A DNA stretch of 64,000 nucleotides from Burkholderia sp. Bp8992 (GTDB lineage Bacteria > Pseudomonadota > Gammaproteobacteria > Burkholderiales > Burkholderiaceae), in contig NZ_QTQI01000010.1 in NCBI RefSeq assembly GCF_003853705.1, positions 1 through 64,000 on the forward strand, written 5' to 3'. Both the position numbers and the translations under genes were made by a program. The first letter of the stretch is position 1. The number at the start of each line of letters is the position of its first letter. Positions 52,151 through 61,211 of this stretch are shown here, one piece after another. A model generated the notes under the pieces. It had not been told where the DNA came from and did not search any database. It saw nothing but the letters and a program-made list of their open reading frames with translations.

Positions 52151-54709
52151 TCAGTCGAGCGGCCAGACCTCGCGACTTGCTGCCCTTACCGCCTGTGCCG
52201 AATCGAGCGCGAGCAGGTCCTGCGCGCGCTGACGGCACAACTGGTAATCGAGACGGCGCACACGCGCCTTGATGCCCGGCACCGATACGGGGTCGACCGA
52301 CAGTTCGGTCACGCCGAGGCCCACCAGGATCGGCACCGCGAGCGGATCGCCGCCGAGTGCGCCGCACACGCCGACCCACTTGCCGTGCTTCGCGGCGCCG
52401 CGCACCGCGATGTCGATCAGGCGCAGCACGGCCGGATGCAGGCCGTCGGATTGCGCTGCCAGGTCGGCCTGGCAGCGGTCCATCGCGAGCGTGTACTGCG
52501 TCAGGTCGTTGGTGCCGATCGACAGGAAATCCGCGTGCTGCGCGAGCTGGTCGGCCAGCAGCGCGGCCGACGGCACCTCGATCATCACGCCGACCTCGAT
52601 CGGCTCGGTGCGGCCCTGCGCACGCGCGAATTCGTCGATGCGCTTGCGCAGCCGCACGAGCTCGCCCGCGTCGGTGACCATCGGCAGCAGGATGCGCACC
52701 GCGCCGAACGGCTTCACCGCGAGCAGGCCCTGCAGCTGGTCGTCGAGCAGATCGGGGCGCACCTGCGCGAGGCGGATGCCGCGCAGGCCGAGCGCCGGGT
52801 TCGGTTCGGGCGGCAGCGTCAGGTAGTCGACTTCCTTGTCGGCGCCGACGTCGAGCGTGCGGATGATCGCGGTACGGCCCTGCAGCGCGTCGACGATCGA
52901 CTGGTAGCTCTGTTGGTGTTCGACGACCGTCGGTGCCGCCTGGCGATGGATGAACATCAGCTCGGTGCGCAGCAGGCCGACCGCGTCGGCGCCGTTGTCG
53001 ACCGCGGTGTTCGCGTCGTCGAGCGTCGCGATGTTCGCGGCAACCTCGATCGCGCGGCCGTCGACCGTCTCTGCTGCGACACCGGCCAGTTGCCGGTTCG
53101 CCTCGCGTACGCCGTCCAGGCGCTGGCGCTCGTGCCGCGCGCGTTCGACGTCGAGGGCGGTCGGCGCGTGTTCGAGCCGGCCCGCGCTCGCATCGACGAC
53201 GACCTGCGTGCCGTCCGGAATCGCGTACAGCGCATCGCCGACCGCGACCAGTGCCGGAATGCCGAGCTGCCGCGCGATGATCGCCGCGTGCGACGTCGCG
53301 CCGCCGCGCGCCATCACGAGCGCGGTCACACGCTGGCGATCGAGCGACGAAAGATCGGACGGCGTGAATTCCTCGGCCGCGAGCACGGCCTCGTCGGGCA
53401 GCGCACGCGCGGCGCCGTTCGTGTGGCCGAGCGCGCGCAGCACGCGCTTCTCGATGTCGCGAAGGTCGGCCGCGCGTTCGGCGAGCAGCGCGTCGTCGAG
53501 CTTCGACAGCGTGTCGATCTGCGCGCGGATCGTCGCGCGCCATGCGAAGCCCGCGCTCTTGCCGAGGCTGATCAGGTCGCGCGCCGCGTCGATCAGCGTC
53601 GGATCCTCGAGCAGCACGCGATGCACCGCGAAGATGCCCGCTTCGCCGACCGCGCCGCGCGCCGATGCGTTGCGCACCGTTTCGTCGAGTTCGGCATCGA
53701 CCGCCTTCAGCGCCTGGTCGAGCTGGCGGCTTTCGGCGGCCGGTGTGCCGGCAGCCTGCTCGGGCGGCACGATTTCCGCATGGTCGAGACGCACCAGCGT
53801 GCCGACCGCGATGCCGGGCGCCGCGCACACGCCGGCGAGCGTGTTCGGATCGATGGGTGCGCCGGTGTTGCGTACGATCGTCTGCGGCACGGGCGACGAC
53901 ATCCGCGCCGGCCGCTCCTCGACTTCGCCGTGCGCTTCGCGCAGCAGCTCGTGCTCGACCGCCTCGACGGCCTGTTGCGCGTGCGCGCCGCGGCCGACGA
54001 GTTCGACCGTCGCGCCTTCGCCAGCGCCCAGGCCGAGCAGGCCGACGACGCTCGCGATCGACGCCTTGCGGCCGTCGAACAACACGTCGACGGTCGCGTC
54101 GAACCCGCGCACGGCTTCACGCGCACGCGCGGCCGGCCGCGCATGCAGGCCGCCCGGCTGCGCGAGCACGATCTCGCGGCGCACTTCGTTCATGGCCGCC
54201 GCGCCGGTTTGCGCCGCCTGCGCAGCGGCTGCGCCCTTGCCGCGCAGCGCGAGCAGCGGCGTCTCGCCGGCCGTCGCGAAACCGCTCGCGCGATCGACGA
54301 CCTCGAACGCGTCGGAGTTCGCGATCGCGACCACCGACACGAGCGAATGCGCATTGCGCGCCACCGCGTCCTGGTCGAACTCGATCAGCAACGCGCCGGC
54401 TTCGACGCGAGCGCCGGCCTCGACGTGCGCGATGAAGCCCTGCCCGTTCAGCTCGACCGTGTCGATGCCGATGTGCAGCAGCACTTCCGCGCCTTGCGGC
54501 GTCGTGATCGTCACCGCATGGCCCGTGCGCGCGAGATGCGACACGACGCCCGCGCACGGCGCGACGAGTTTGCCCGCGAGCGGGTCGATGCCGATGCCGT
54601 CGCCGAACATCCCGCCGGAGAACACCGGATCGGGCACGTCGGCCAGCGCGACGATCGGCCCCGTCATGGGGCTAAGCAGGACGATCTGATCTTGGGTGGG
54701 GCTCTTCAA
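52151..54709 (-). CDS. PTS EIIA(Glc-type)-HPr-EI fusion protein
   Basis: This 852-residue multiphosphoryl-transfer protein joins three PTS parts. EIIA (about residues 1-150) has its active His in VLLHIGIDTV. HPr (about 175-260) has His in QPGGLHARPAA. Enzyme I follows, with GGATSHAAIIARQLGIPAL (catalytic His near 475) and the PEP-binding end SIGTNDLTQYTLAMDR and GVCGALGGDP. It carries phosphate from PEP to NagE in one chain. I prefer the TTG at 54707-54709 because GAGGAG lies six bases before it; an in-frame ATG at 54733 has a weaker site and adds eight residues. The SIS-type deaminase gene is 39 bp upstream. Confidence 0.94.
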   Translation of the reverse strand: MKSPTQDQIVLLSPMTGPIVALADVPDPVFSGGMFGDGIGIDPLAGKLVAPCAGVVSHLARTGHAVTITTPQGAEVLLHIGIDTVELNGQGFIAHVEAGARVEAGALLIEFDQDAVARNAHSLVSVVAIANSDAFEVVDRASGFATAGETPLLALRGKGAAAAQAAQTGAAAMNEVRREIVLAQPGGLHARPAARAREAVRGFDATVDVLFDGRKASIASVVGLLGLGAGEGATVELVGRGAHAQQAVEAVEHELLREAHGEVEERPARMSSPVPQTIVRNTGAPIDPNTLAGVCAAPGIAVGTLVRLDHAEIVPPEQAAGTPAAESRQLDQALKAVDAELDETVRNASARGAVGEAGIFAVHRVLLEDPTLIDAARDLISLGKSAGFAWRATIRAQIDTLSKLDDALLAERAADLRDIEKRVLRALGHTNGAARALPDEAVLAAEEFTPSDLSSLDRQRVTALVMARGGATSHAAIIARQLGIPALVAVGDALYAIPDGTQVVVDASAGRLEHAPTALDVERARHERQRLDGVREANRQLAGVAAETVDGRAIEVAANIATLDDANTAVDNGADAVGLLRTELMFIHRQAAPTVVEHQQSYQSIVDALQGRTAIIRTLDVGADKEVDYLTLPPEPNPALGLRGIRLAQVRPDLLDDQLQGLLAVKPFGAVRILLPMVTDAGELVRLRKRIDEFARAQGRTEPIEVGVMIEVPSAALLADQLAQHADFLSIGTNDLTQYTLAMDRCQADLAAQSDGLHPAVLRLIDIAVRGAAKHGKWVGVCGALGGDPLAVPILVGLGVTELSVDPVSVPGIKARVRRLDYQLCRQRAQDLLALDSAQAVRAASREVWPLD

Positions 54710-54748
54710 CTGGGACTCCTCGGCGCGTCTCATCGGCTGTCTCGGCTA

Positions 54749-55774
54749 TCAGTGCGTTTCGGTGACTTTGTTCAGGTGGCGCGGCGTGTCGGGATTGCGG
54801 CCGCGCGCGACGGCGAGATCGGCTGCCATCACGTAGAAGGAAAGAATGGCGGCGATCGGGTCGAGCGCCGGATGGGCGGACTGCGCGAGCGGCAGCACGG
54901 TGCCCGATACGCCGGGCGTGCCGGCGGGTGCCGCGAGCAGCACGGCCGCGCCGCGGGCGCGCATGTCGTCGGCGAGCTGCAGCAGGCCGGCCTGCTCGGG
55001 GCCCGGCGGCGCGAACACGAGCAGCGGATAGTCGCGGTCGATCAGCTCCATCGGGCCGTGGCGGACTTCGGCGCTCGAGAACGCCTCGGCCTGGATGCCG
55101 GACGTTTCCTTCAGCTTCAGCGCGGCTTCCTGCGCGATCGCGAGGCCGAGGCCGCGGCCGATGACGATCATCCGCTCGACGCCCGCGAGCGCGGCGACGG
55201 CCTGCGACCAGTCGAGCCGGCCGGCCTGCGCGAGCACGTCGGGCAAGCCGCGCAATGCGGTGATCAGCGCGGCGTCGCGCTGCCAGTACGCGACGATCTG
55301 CGCGGACAGCGACAGCATCGCGATATAGCTCTTCGTCGCGGCGACCGACAGTTCGGGGCCGGCGAGCAGCGGCAGCTGGTGCTCGCATGCATCGGCGAGC
55401 GGCGACGGCAGCACGTTCACGGCGGCGACGGTGCGTGCGCCGGCTTCGCGCAGCGCGGCCATCGTGTTGACGAGATCGGGGCTCTTGCCCGACTGGGAAA
55501 ACGCGATCGCGAGTTGATCCTGCACCTTCAGCGGCGCCTGCTGCAGCGTCGCGACCGACATCGGCAGCGACGCGACCGGCACGCCGAGGCGGCTCATCGT
55601 CAGGCTCGCGAAATAGCTCGCGGCGTGATCCGAGCTGCCGCGTGCGACCGTCAGCGCGACGGCCGGCGGGTGATCGAGCAATTGGCCGGCGAGCGCTTCG
55701 ACGCGCGAGGTGTCGGCGATCTGCGCGGCGACGACCTGGGCGGACTCGCGCGCTTCCTTAAGCATATTCGACAA
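54749..55774 (-). CDS. nagB-II: SIS-domain glucosamine-6-phosphate deaminase (NagB-II type)
   Basis: This 341-residue protein has two SIS domains (ALTVARGSSDHAASYF, about 43-58, and IVIGRGLGLAIAQEAALKLKE, about 213) resembling the isomerase half of GlmS without its amidotransferase. In GlcNAc operons such proteins replace NagB, deaminating glucosamine-6-phosphate to fructose-6-phosphate and ammonia. Position after nagA supports this. The start is TTG at 55774, six bases after AAGGAG; an ATG three codons on is less well placed. It overlaps nagA by 17 bp, so the two are translationally coupled. Confidence 0.88.
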   Translation of the reverse strand: MSNMLKEARESAQVVAAQIADTSRVEALAGQLLDHPPAVALTVARGSSDHAASYFASLTMSRLGVPVASLPMSVATLQQAPLKVQDQLAIAFSQSGKSPDLVNTMAALREAGARTVAAVNVLPSPLADACEHQLPLLAGPELSVAATKSYIAMLSLSAQIVAYWQRDAALITALRGLPDVLAQAGRLDWSQAVAALAGVERMIVIGRGLGLAIAQEAALKLKETSGIQAEAFSSAEVRHGPMELIDRDYPLLVFAPPGPEQAGLLQLADDMRARGAAVLLAAPAGTPGVSGTVLPLAQSAHPALDPIAAILSFYVMAADLAVARGRNPDTPRHLNKVTETH

Positions 55775-56861
55775 TCGATTCTCCTTCGACGTAGGTCGCG
55801 GTGAGGTTCAGGTCGCGGTCGAACACCGCGAGGTCGGCCCATGCGCCGCGCTCGAGGCGGCCGCGATCGGCGACGCCGAGGTAGTCGGCCGCGTAGCGCG
55901 ACATCCGGTTCGACACGTCGGCGATCGGCAGGCCGAGCGACACGAGGTTGCGCAGCGCCTGGTCCATCGTCAGCGTGCTGCCGGCGAGCGTGCCGTCCGC
56001 CAGCCGCACGCCGCCGAGGCACTTCGTCACGTGCTGGCTGCCGAGGCGGTATTCGCCGTCGGGCATGCCGGTGGCCGACGTGCTGTCGGTCACGACGTAC
56101 AGGCGCGGGATCGCGCGCAGCGCGGCACGAATCGCGCCCGGGTGCACGTGCAGCAGGTCGGGGATGATTTCCGCGTATTCGGCGTGAGCAAGCGCCGCGC
56201 CCACCAGGCCCGGATTGCGGTGATGCAGCGGCGACATCGCGTTGAACAGGTGCGTGAAACCGCATGCGCCGTGCTTGAGTGCGGCGACCGCGTCGTCGTA
56301 GGTCGCGAGCGAGTGGCCGAGCTGCACGCGCACGCCGCGCGCGGCCATCTCGCCGATGATCTCGATGTGGCCCGCGATTTCCGGCGCGAGCGTGACGACG
56401 CGGATCGGCGCGATCGACAGGTACTTCAGCACTTCGTCGAGCACGGCCGATACGGCCGCGTCGGGCTGCGCGCCGAGCTTGCCGGGATTGATGTACGGCC
56501 CTTCGAGGTGCACGCCGAGCACGCGCGCGCCGCCCGGCGTACGCGTGCGCGCAACGGTGCCGAGGTTCGCGACGACCTGCATCAGCTCGTCGCGCGGCGC
56601 GGTCATCGTCGTCGCGAGCAGGCTCGTCGTGCCGAATTGCGCGTGCGTGCGGGCGATCGTCTCGATCGCGTCGCCGCCTTCCATCACGTCGGCGCCGCCG
56701 CCGCCGTGCACGTGCAGGTCGATGAAGCCGGGCAGGATGTACGGCGAGTCGTTCTTCGCGGGATCGACGGGCGTGCCGTCGAGCGTGGTGATGCGGCCGT
56801 TCTCGCTATCGAGCGAACCGTGAATCCAGCCGTCGGGGGTGAGGATGTTTCCAGTCAGCAT
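55758..56861 (-). CDS. nagA: N-acetylglucosamine-6-phosphate deacetylase
   Basis: This 367-residue amidohydrolase converts GlcNAc-6-phosphate to glucosamine-6-phosphate. Family features are ILPGFIDLHVHGGGGADVME (about residues 45-64), the metal-binding Glu in GVHLEGPYINPGKLGA (about 120), His in LGHSLATYDDA and HLFNAMSPLHHR, and the catalytic Asp in VTDSTSATG. The ATG at 56859-56861 begins MLTGNILTPDGWIHG. It follows nagR by 93 bp. Confidence 0.95.
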   Translation of the reverse strand: MLTGNILTPDGWIHGSLDSENGRITTLDGTPVDPAKNDSPYILPGFIDLHVHGGGGADVMEGGDAIETIARTHAQFGTTSLLATTMTAPRDELMQVVANLGTVARTRTPGGARVLGVHLEGPYINPGKLGAQPDAAVSAVLDEVLKYLSIAPIRVVTLAPEIAGHIEIIGEMAARGVRVQLGHSLATYDDAVAALKHGACGFTHLFNAMSPLHHRNPGLVGAALAHAEYAEIIPDLLHVHPGAIRAALRAIPRLYVVTDSTSATGMPDGEYRLGSQHVTKCLGGVRLADGTLAGSTLTMDQALRNLVSLGLPIADVSNRMSRYAADYLGVADRGRLERGAWADLAVFDRDLNLTATYVEGESIVEYA

Positions 56862-56954
56862 GACGTTCTCTTGATGATCTGGTGACGCGGGCATCCGCGT
56901 CGTGATTTGCAAATTCGGTGCGATTCATTGCGCGCGATTGCGTTCCATCGCGCG

Positions 56955-57689
56955 TCAACGTTTCAGTTCGGCGACGAAGTCGTAGTAGTCGTCGCGGCAA
57001 TACGTTTCAGTCACTTCGATCGCGCGCTGGTCGGCGCCGTAGCCGATCCGCGTGATCACCAGCAGCGCCGAGCCCGGCTTCACCGCCATCCATTTCGCGA
57101 TCGCGTGCGGCGCATTCGCCGCGCGAAAGTGCTGCAGCGCGCGCACGACGGTCATGCCGCGCGCGTCGAGGAATTCGTACAGCGACGCGCCGAGCGCCTG
57201 CGGATCGGGCACCACCGCGGCCGGCAGCGTCGAATGCTCGACGGCCATCACGATGCCGTCGGCGCGGCGCAGCCGTTCGAGCCGCGCCACCGCCGCGCCG
57301 GGCGCGAGGCCGAGCCGCGTGATCTCGTCGCGGCTCGCGGTGCGCAGCGTGCGCGACAGCCACACCGAATCGGGCACGAAGCCGCGCTGCTGCATCTTCG
57401 CGGTGAAGCCGACGAGGCGCGACAGCGGATCGGCGACACGCGGCGTGATGAAACTGCCCGCCCCGCGCGCCCGCTTGATCAACCCTTGCTCGACCAGCAG
57501 CGCCAGTGCGCGCCGGGCCGTGATCCGCGACACGCCGACCGACACCGACAGCAACCGCTCCGACGGCAGCGCCTCACCGGCCCGCCACGCGCCGCCGTGA
57601 ATCGCGCTCGCCAGGTTGCGGGCGAGCTGCAGATAGAGCGGCGTGTCGTCGAAGGGATCGGGCGCCAGTTCGGACCAGCCGGTTTCCAT
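56955..57689 (-). CDS. nagR: GntR/HutC family regulator of the GlcNAc operon
   Basis: This 244-residue regulator has an N-terminal winged helix (about 17-80, LPSERLLSVSVGVSRITARRALALLVEQGLI) and a C-terminal UTRA ligand-binding domain (about 95-240). Within it, YEFLDARGM and VTETYCRDDYYDFV fit the DasR/NagR type that senses phosphorylated amino sugars. The ATG at 57687-57689 begins METGWSELAPDPFDDTPLYLQLA. Its own promoter carries operator-like half-sites, so autoregulation is likely. It heads the nag operon. Confidence 0.9.
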   Translation of the reverse strand: METGWSELAPDPFDDTPLYLQLARNLASAIHGGAWRAGEALPSERLLSVSVGVSRITARRALALLVEQGLIKRARGAGSFITPRVADPLSRLVGFTAKMQQRGFVPDSVWLSRTLRTASRDEITRLGLAPGAAVARLERLRRADGIVMAVEHSTLPAAVVPDPQALGASLYEFLDARGMTVVRALQHFRAANAPHAIAKWMAVKPGSALLVITRIGYGADQRAIEVTETYCRDDYYDFVAELKR

Positions 57690-57737
57690 GTGCCTCCGGG
57701 TGTCGGACGACGGCCTCGGGCCATCGAAAGTGAACGC

Positions 57738-57777
57738 ATTATATAACCACCATAATACCAGTCAACGAACTGGTATT
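57738..57777 (-). promoter_or_regulatory. nagR promoter with NagR operator candidates
   Basis: On the minus strand TTGACT (57760-57765), a 16-base spacer and TATAAT (57738-57743) form a strong promoter. Overlapping it are half-sites TAACCA (57744-57749) and ATACCA (57755-57760), 11 bp apart as at the hexosaminidase promoter. A perfect inverted repeat, AATACCAGT-N6-ACTGGTATT, spans 57754-57777. Confidence 0.75.
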
Positions 57778-58001
57778 AGCGTCGCAAAAATCTCCGAAAG
57801 CCTTGCCCAGCAAGCGTTTTAGCAATGAGAAAGCCTTTGTTTACAATGCAGTGCGGGATAGGGATTTACCCCGAGTGGTATGCAAGGGGACAGTTCCAGC
57901 GTGCGGTCCGGCCAGGTTTTGGGTGCGGATATGAGACCGGAATAGAACCAATTTGAGCAACTGGTATGCATCGGCTGCGGGTGTGCCGTGCGACTCGCGT
58001 G
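57778..58001. other. Spacer between nagR promoter and dnaE2 end
   Basis: No gene is seen. TGGTAT occurs twice more (57878-57883 and 57962-57967) without the 11-bp partner. No clear dnaE2 terminator hairpin with a T run is visible. Confidence 0.5.
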
Positions 58002-61000
58002 TCAGTGAAACTCGCGGCTCGACGTGCGCAGGCCGCCGAGCAGCGGCGTCAGATCCTCGAAATGCTGCACGACGAGGTGCCTCACGTCGCTCGCGACCTG
58101 CCACACGCCGGACGCCGCGAGCAGCCGCGAATCGAGGGTTTCGCGGCGCTGTCGTGCGAGCAGCTCGGGCCGGACGATCAGGTTCACGCAGCCCGTTTCG
58201 TCCTCGAGCGTCATGAACATCACGCCTTTCGCGGTGCCCGGCATCTGCCGCGCGGTCACGAGCCCGCACGCGCGCGCGAGCCGGCCGTCGGGCCGGTCGT
58301 GCAGCTCGGCCGCGGACGACAGCCGCCGCGCGCGCAGCGCGGGCCGCAGCAGCGCGACCGGGTGGCGGTTCAGCGTGAGGCCGGTGGTGTGATAGTCGGC
58401 GAGGATGTCGTCGGCTTCCGACGGCGCGCCGAGCGCGGGTTTCTCCGCTTCGTCGATCGGCGCGGCAGCGAGCAGGTCGCGCTCCGGCGCCGCGGCGACG
58501 GCCTGCCACAGCGCGTCGCGGCGATGGCCGGCGAGCGTCGCGAGCGCGTTCGCGGCGGCGAGCGCTTCGAGGTCGCGGCGTTCGAGCTGCGCGCGGCGCG
58601 CGAGCGTGTCGACGCTATCGAACGGGCCGGCAGCGCGGGCGGCTTCGATGCGGCGCGCGGCGGTTTCGCCGAGGCCGCGCACGAGCGACAGGCCGAGCCG
58701 CACGGCCGGCTGGCCGTGCGGCGGCAGCTGGCCGGGCAGCGCTTCGAGCGCGGCTTCCCAGTTGCTGTGCGTCACGTCGATCGGCAAAACCTGCACGCCG
58801 TGGCGCTTCGCGTCCTGCACGAGTTGCGACGGCGGGTAGAAACCCATCGGCTGGCTGTTCAGCAGCGCCGCGAGGAAGATCGCGGGTTCGTGGCACTTGA
58901 GCCAGCTGCTCGCGTAGGCGAGTTTCGCGAAGCTCGCCGCGTGGCTTTCGGGGAAACCGTAATCGCCGAAGCCCTTGATCTGCTCGAAGATCTGCTCGGC
59001 GAATTCAGGCGGATAGTCGCGCTCCCGCATCCCGTCGACGATCTTGCGGTGATACTGCTCGAGATTGCCCTTGCGCTTCCAGGCGGCCATCGCGCGCCGC
59101 AGTTCATCTGCCTCGCCAGGTGTGAAGCCTGCCGCGATCATCGCGATCTGCATCACCTGCTCCTGGAAGATCGGCACGCCCTTCGTACGTTCGAGCGCCG
59201 GCTTCAGATCCTCCTTTGGATAACTGACCTTTTCGATGCCCTGGCGCCGCTTCAGGTAGGGATGCACGGCCCCGCCCTGGATCGGCCCCGGCCGCACGAT
59301 CGCGACCTCGATCACCAGGTCGTAATAGGTGCGCGGCCGCAGGCGCGGCAGCATCGACATCTGCGCGCGCGATTCGATCTGGAACACGCCGACCGTATCG
59401 GCGCGGCAGATCATGTCGTAGGTCGCTTCATCGTCCTGCGGAATGTGCTTCAGCGTGAACGGCTCGCCGTCCGGTTCCGGCGGCCCGCGCCACGCGGTGC
59501 GCATGTCGAATGCGCGATGCAGCGCAGACAGCATGCCGAGCGCGAGCACGTCGACCTTCATCAGCTTGAGCGATTCGAGATCGTCTTTATCCCACTGGAT
59601 CACGCGACGCCCATCCATCGCCGCGTTTTCAACCGGCACGAGCCGCGTGAGCTTGCCGCGACTGATCACGAACCCGCCCGAATGCTGCGACAGGTGGCGC
59701 GGAAAGTTGAGGAGCCGCGCGGCGAGTCGGGCCCATGCCTGGATGAGCGGCGTCTGCGGATCGAGCCCGATCGTCCCGAATTGCTGCAGCAGATCGCGAC
59801 TGCCGTCGAACCAGCGGTGTCCCTTCGCGACACGATCGACCAGCATCGGATCGACACCGAGCGCCTTGCCGGTTTCGCGCAGCACACCGCGCGGACGGTA
59901 GGTCGATACAGCGGCCGCGAGTGCGGCACGGTCGTTCCCATATTTCTTGTAGATGTGCTGGATCACCTCTTCCCGGCGCTGATGCTCGAAGTCGACGTCG
60001 ATATCGGGCGGCTCGCCGCGCTCCGCGCTGATGAAGCGTTCGAACAGCATCGTGCTCTGCTCGGGATTCACCTCGGTGATGCCGAGGCAGAAGCAAACGA
60101 CCGAGTTCGCCGCCGAGCCTCGCCCCTGGCACAGGATGTTCTGGCTGCGCGCGTATTTGACGATGTCGTAGACGGTCAGGAAGAACGGTTCGTAGCTCAG
60201 CCGCGCGATCAGGTCGAGTTCATAGCGGATCTGCTTCTCGACTTTCTCCGGGATACCCTGCGGATAGCGCTCGGCCGCGCCTGTCAGGGTTTCCTGCTCC
60301 AGATAACTCGTCGGCGTATGCCCCTTCGGCACGATCTCGTCGGGATACTCGTAGCGCAGCGAGTCGAGTTCGAAATCGCACGCATCGAGAATCGCGCAGG
60401 TCTCCTCGATCTCCGCCGGCGAATACAGATTCCCGATCCGGTTCCGCGCACGCAGATGCTGTTCCGCATTCGGCGCCAGCGCATAGCCGCACTCCGAAAC
60501 CGGCATGCCGACGCGGATTGCCGTCATCACGTCCTGCAGCTCCTTGCACGAGCGCCGGTGCATCGTCACGTCGCCGAGCGCAACGATGCGCACGCCGCGC
60601 CGCCCGGCCGCAGCGCGAATCTCCTCGCGCTGCGCGCCGTCCAGCGCGCGCTGCAACTGCACGAGCCCGAGCCGCGCACGCTCGCCGAACGTCGCGCGAA
60701 ACCATGCGACCTGCGCATCGAGCACGTCGGCCCGCACCGGGTACGCGGGCACGAGAATCGCGAAACAGTCGGGCATGCCGCGCAAGTGCGCAAACTCCGC
60801 AGGCGGTGCCGACAGCATCCGCGACGTCAGCTTGTAAGTCCCCTTCGGCGACGCCATCCGCCGCCACGAAATCAGCTCGGACAGGTTGCCGTACCCCTCG
60901 CGGTTCTGCGCGAGCAACACGAGCCCGAACGCACCGGGGCCCGGGTCGTGGCCGGGCGCGACGTCATCCGGCGTGACTTCGAAGTACGAACCGATGACGA

Positions 61001-61205
61001 GCGGCAGCCCTTTCGCCTTCGCCGCGACATGCATCCGCGGCGCGCCGGCAAGCGAGCATTCGTCGGTGATCGCGATGCCGCGATAGCCGAGTTCCACCGC
61101 ACGTTCAACCAGTTCGTCCGCATGCGACGCGCCATGCAGGAACGAAAAGTTCGAACGGCAGAACAACTCCGCGTAATCGGGCAGCCAGCTGAATTCCGCC
61201 ACCAT
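58002..61205 (-). CDS. dnaE2: Error-prone DNA polymerase DnaE2 (ImuC)
   Basis: This 1067-residue C-family polymerase carries out SOS mutagenesis together with ImuA and ImuB. It has an N-terminal PHP domain (LFCRSNFSFLHGASHADELVERAVELGY), a palm domain with catalytic PDIDVDFEH (about residue 400) and a fingers region. A C-terminal OB domain contains TAKGVMFMTLEDETGCVNLIV. It lacks the long C-terminal beta- and tau-binding region of DnaE1, as the family does. The ATG at 61203-61205 lies 6 bp after imuB, so it is translated from the same message. Confidence 0.97.
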   Translation of the reverse strand: MVAEFSWLPDYAELFCRSNFSFLHGASHADELVERAVELGYRGIAITDECSLAGAPRMHVAAKAKGLPLVIGSYFEVTPDDVAPGHDPGPGAFGLVLLAQNREGYGNLSELISWRRMASPKGTYKLTSRMLSAPPAEFAHLRGMPDCFAILVPAYPVRADVLDAQVAWFRATFGERARLGLVQLQRALDGAQREEIRAAAGRRGVRIVALGDVTMHRRSCKELQDVMTAIRVGMPVSECGYALAPNAEQHLRARNRIGNLYSPAEIEETCAILDACDFELDSLRYEYPDEIVPKGHTPTSYLEQETLTGAAERYPQGIPEKVEKQIRYELDLIARLSYEPFFLTVYDIVKYARSQNILCQGRGSAANSVVCFCLGITEVNPEQSTMLFERFISAERGEPPDIDVDFEHQRREEVIQHIYKKYGNDRAALAAAVSTYRPRGVLRETGKALGVDPMLVDRVAKGHRWFDGSRDLLQQFGTIGLDPQTPLIQAWARLAARLLNFPRHLSQHSGGFVISRGKLTRLVPVENAAMDGRRVIQWDKDDLESLKLMKVDVLALGMLSALHRAFDMRTAWRGPPEPDGEPFTLKHIPQDDEATYDMICRADTVGVFQIESRAQMSMLPRLRPRTYYDLVIEVAIVRPGPIQGGAVHPYLKRRQGIEKVSYPKEDLKPALERTKGVPIFQEQVMQIAMIAAGFTPGEADELRRAMAAWKRKGNLEQYHRKIVDGMRERDYPPEFAEQIFEQIKGFGDYGFPESHAASFAKLAYASSWLKCHEPAIFLAALLNSQPMGFYPPSQLVQDAKRHGVQVLPIDVTHSNWEAALEALPGQLPPHGQPAVRLGLSLVRGLGETAARRIEAARAAGPFDSVDTLARRAQLERRDLEALAAANALATLAGHRRDALWQAVAAAPERDLLAAAPIDEAEKPALGAPSEADDILADYHTTGLTLNRHPVALLRPALRARRLSSAAELHDRPDGRLARACGLVTARQMPGTAKGVMFMTLEDETGCVNLIVRPELLARQRRETLDSRLLAASGVWQVASDVRHLVVQHFEDLTPLLGGLRTSSREFH

Positions 61206-61211
61206 CTCCGT

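Noticed and set aside
57878-57967. Two further TGGTAT half-sites as NagR operators
   Set aside because: Neither has a partner half-site 11 bp away and no promoter is visible beside them.
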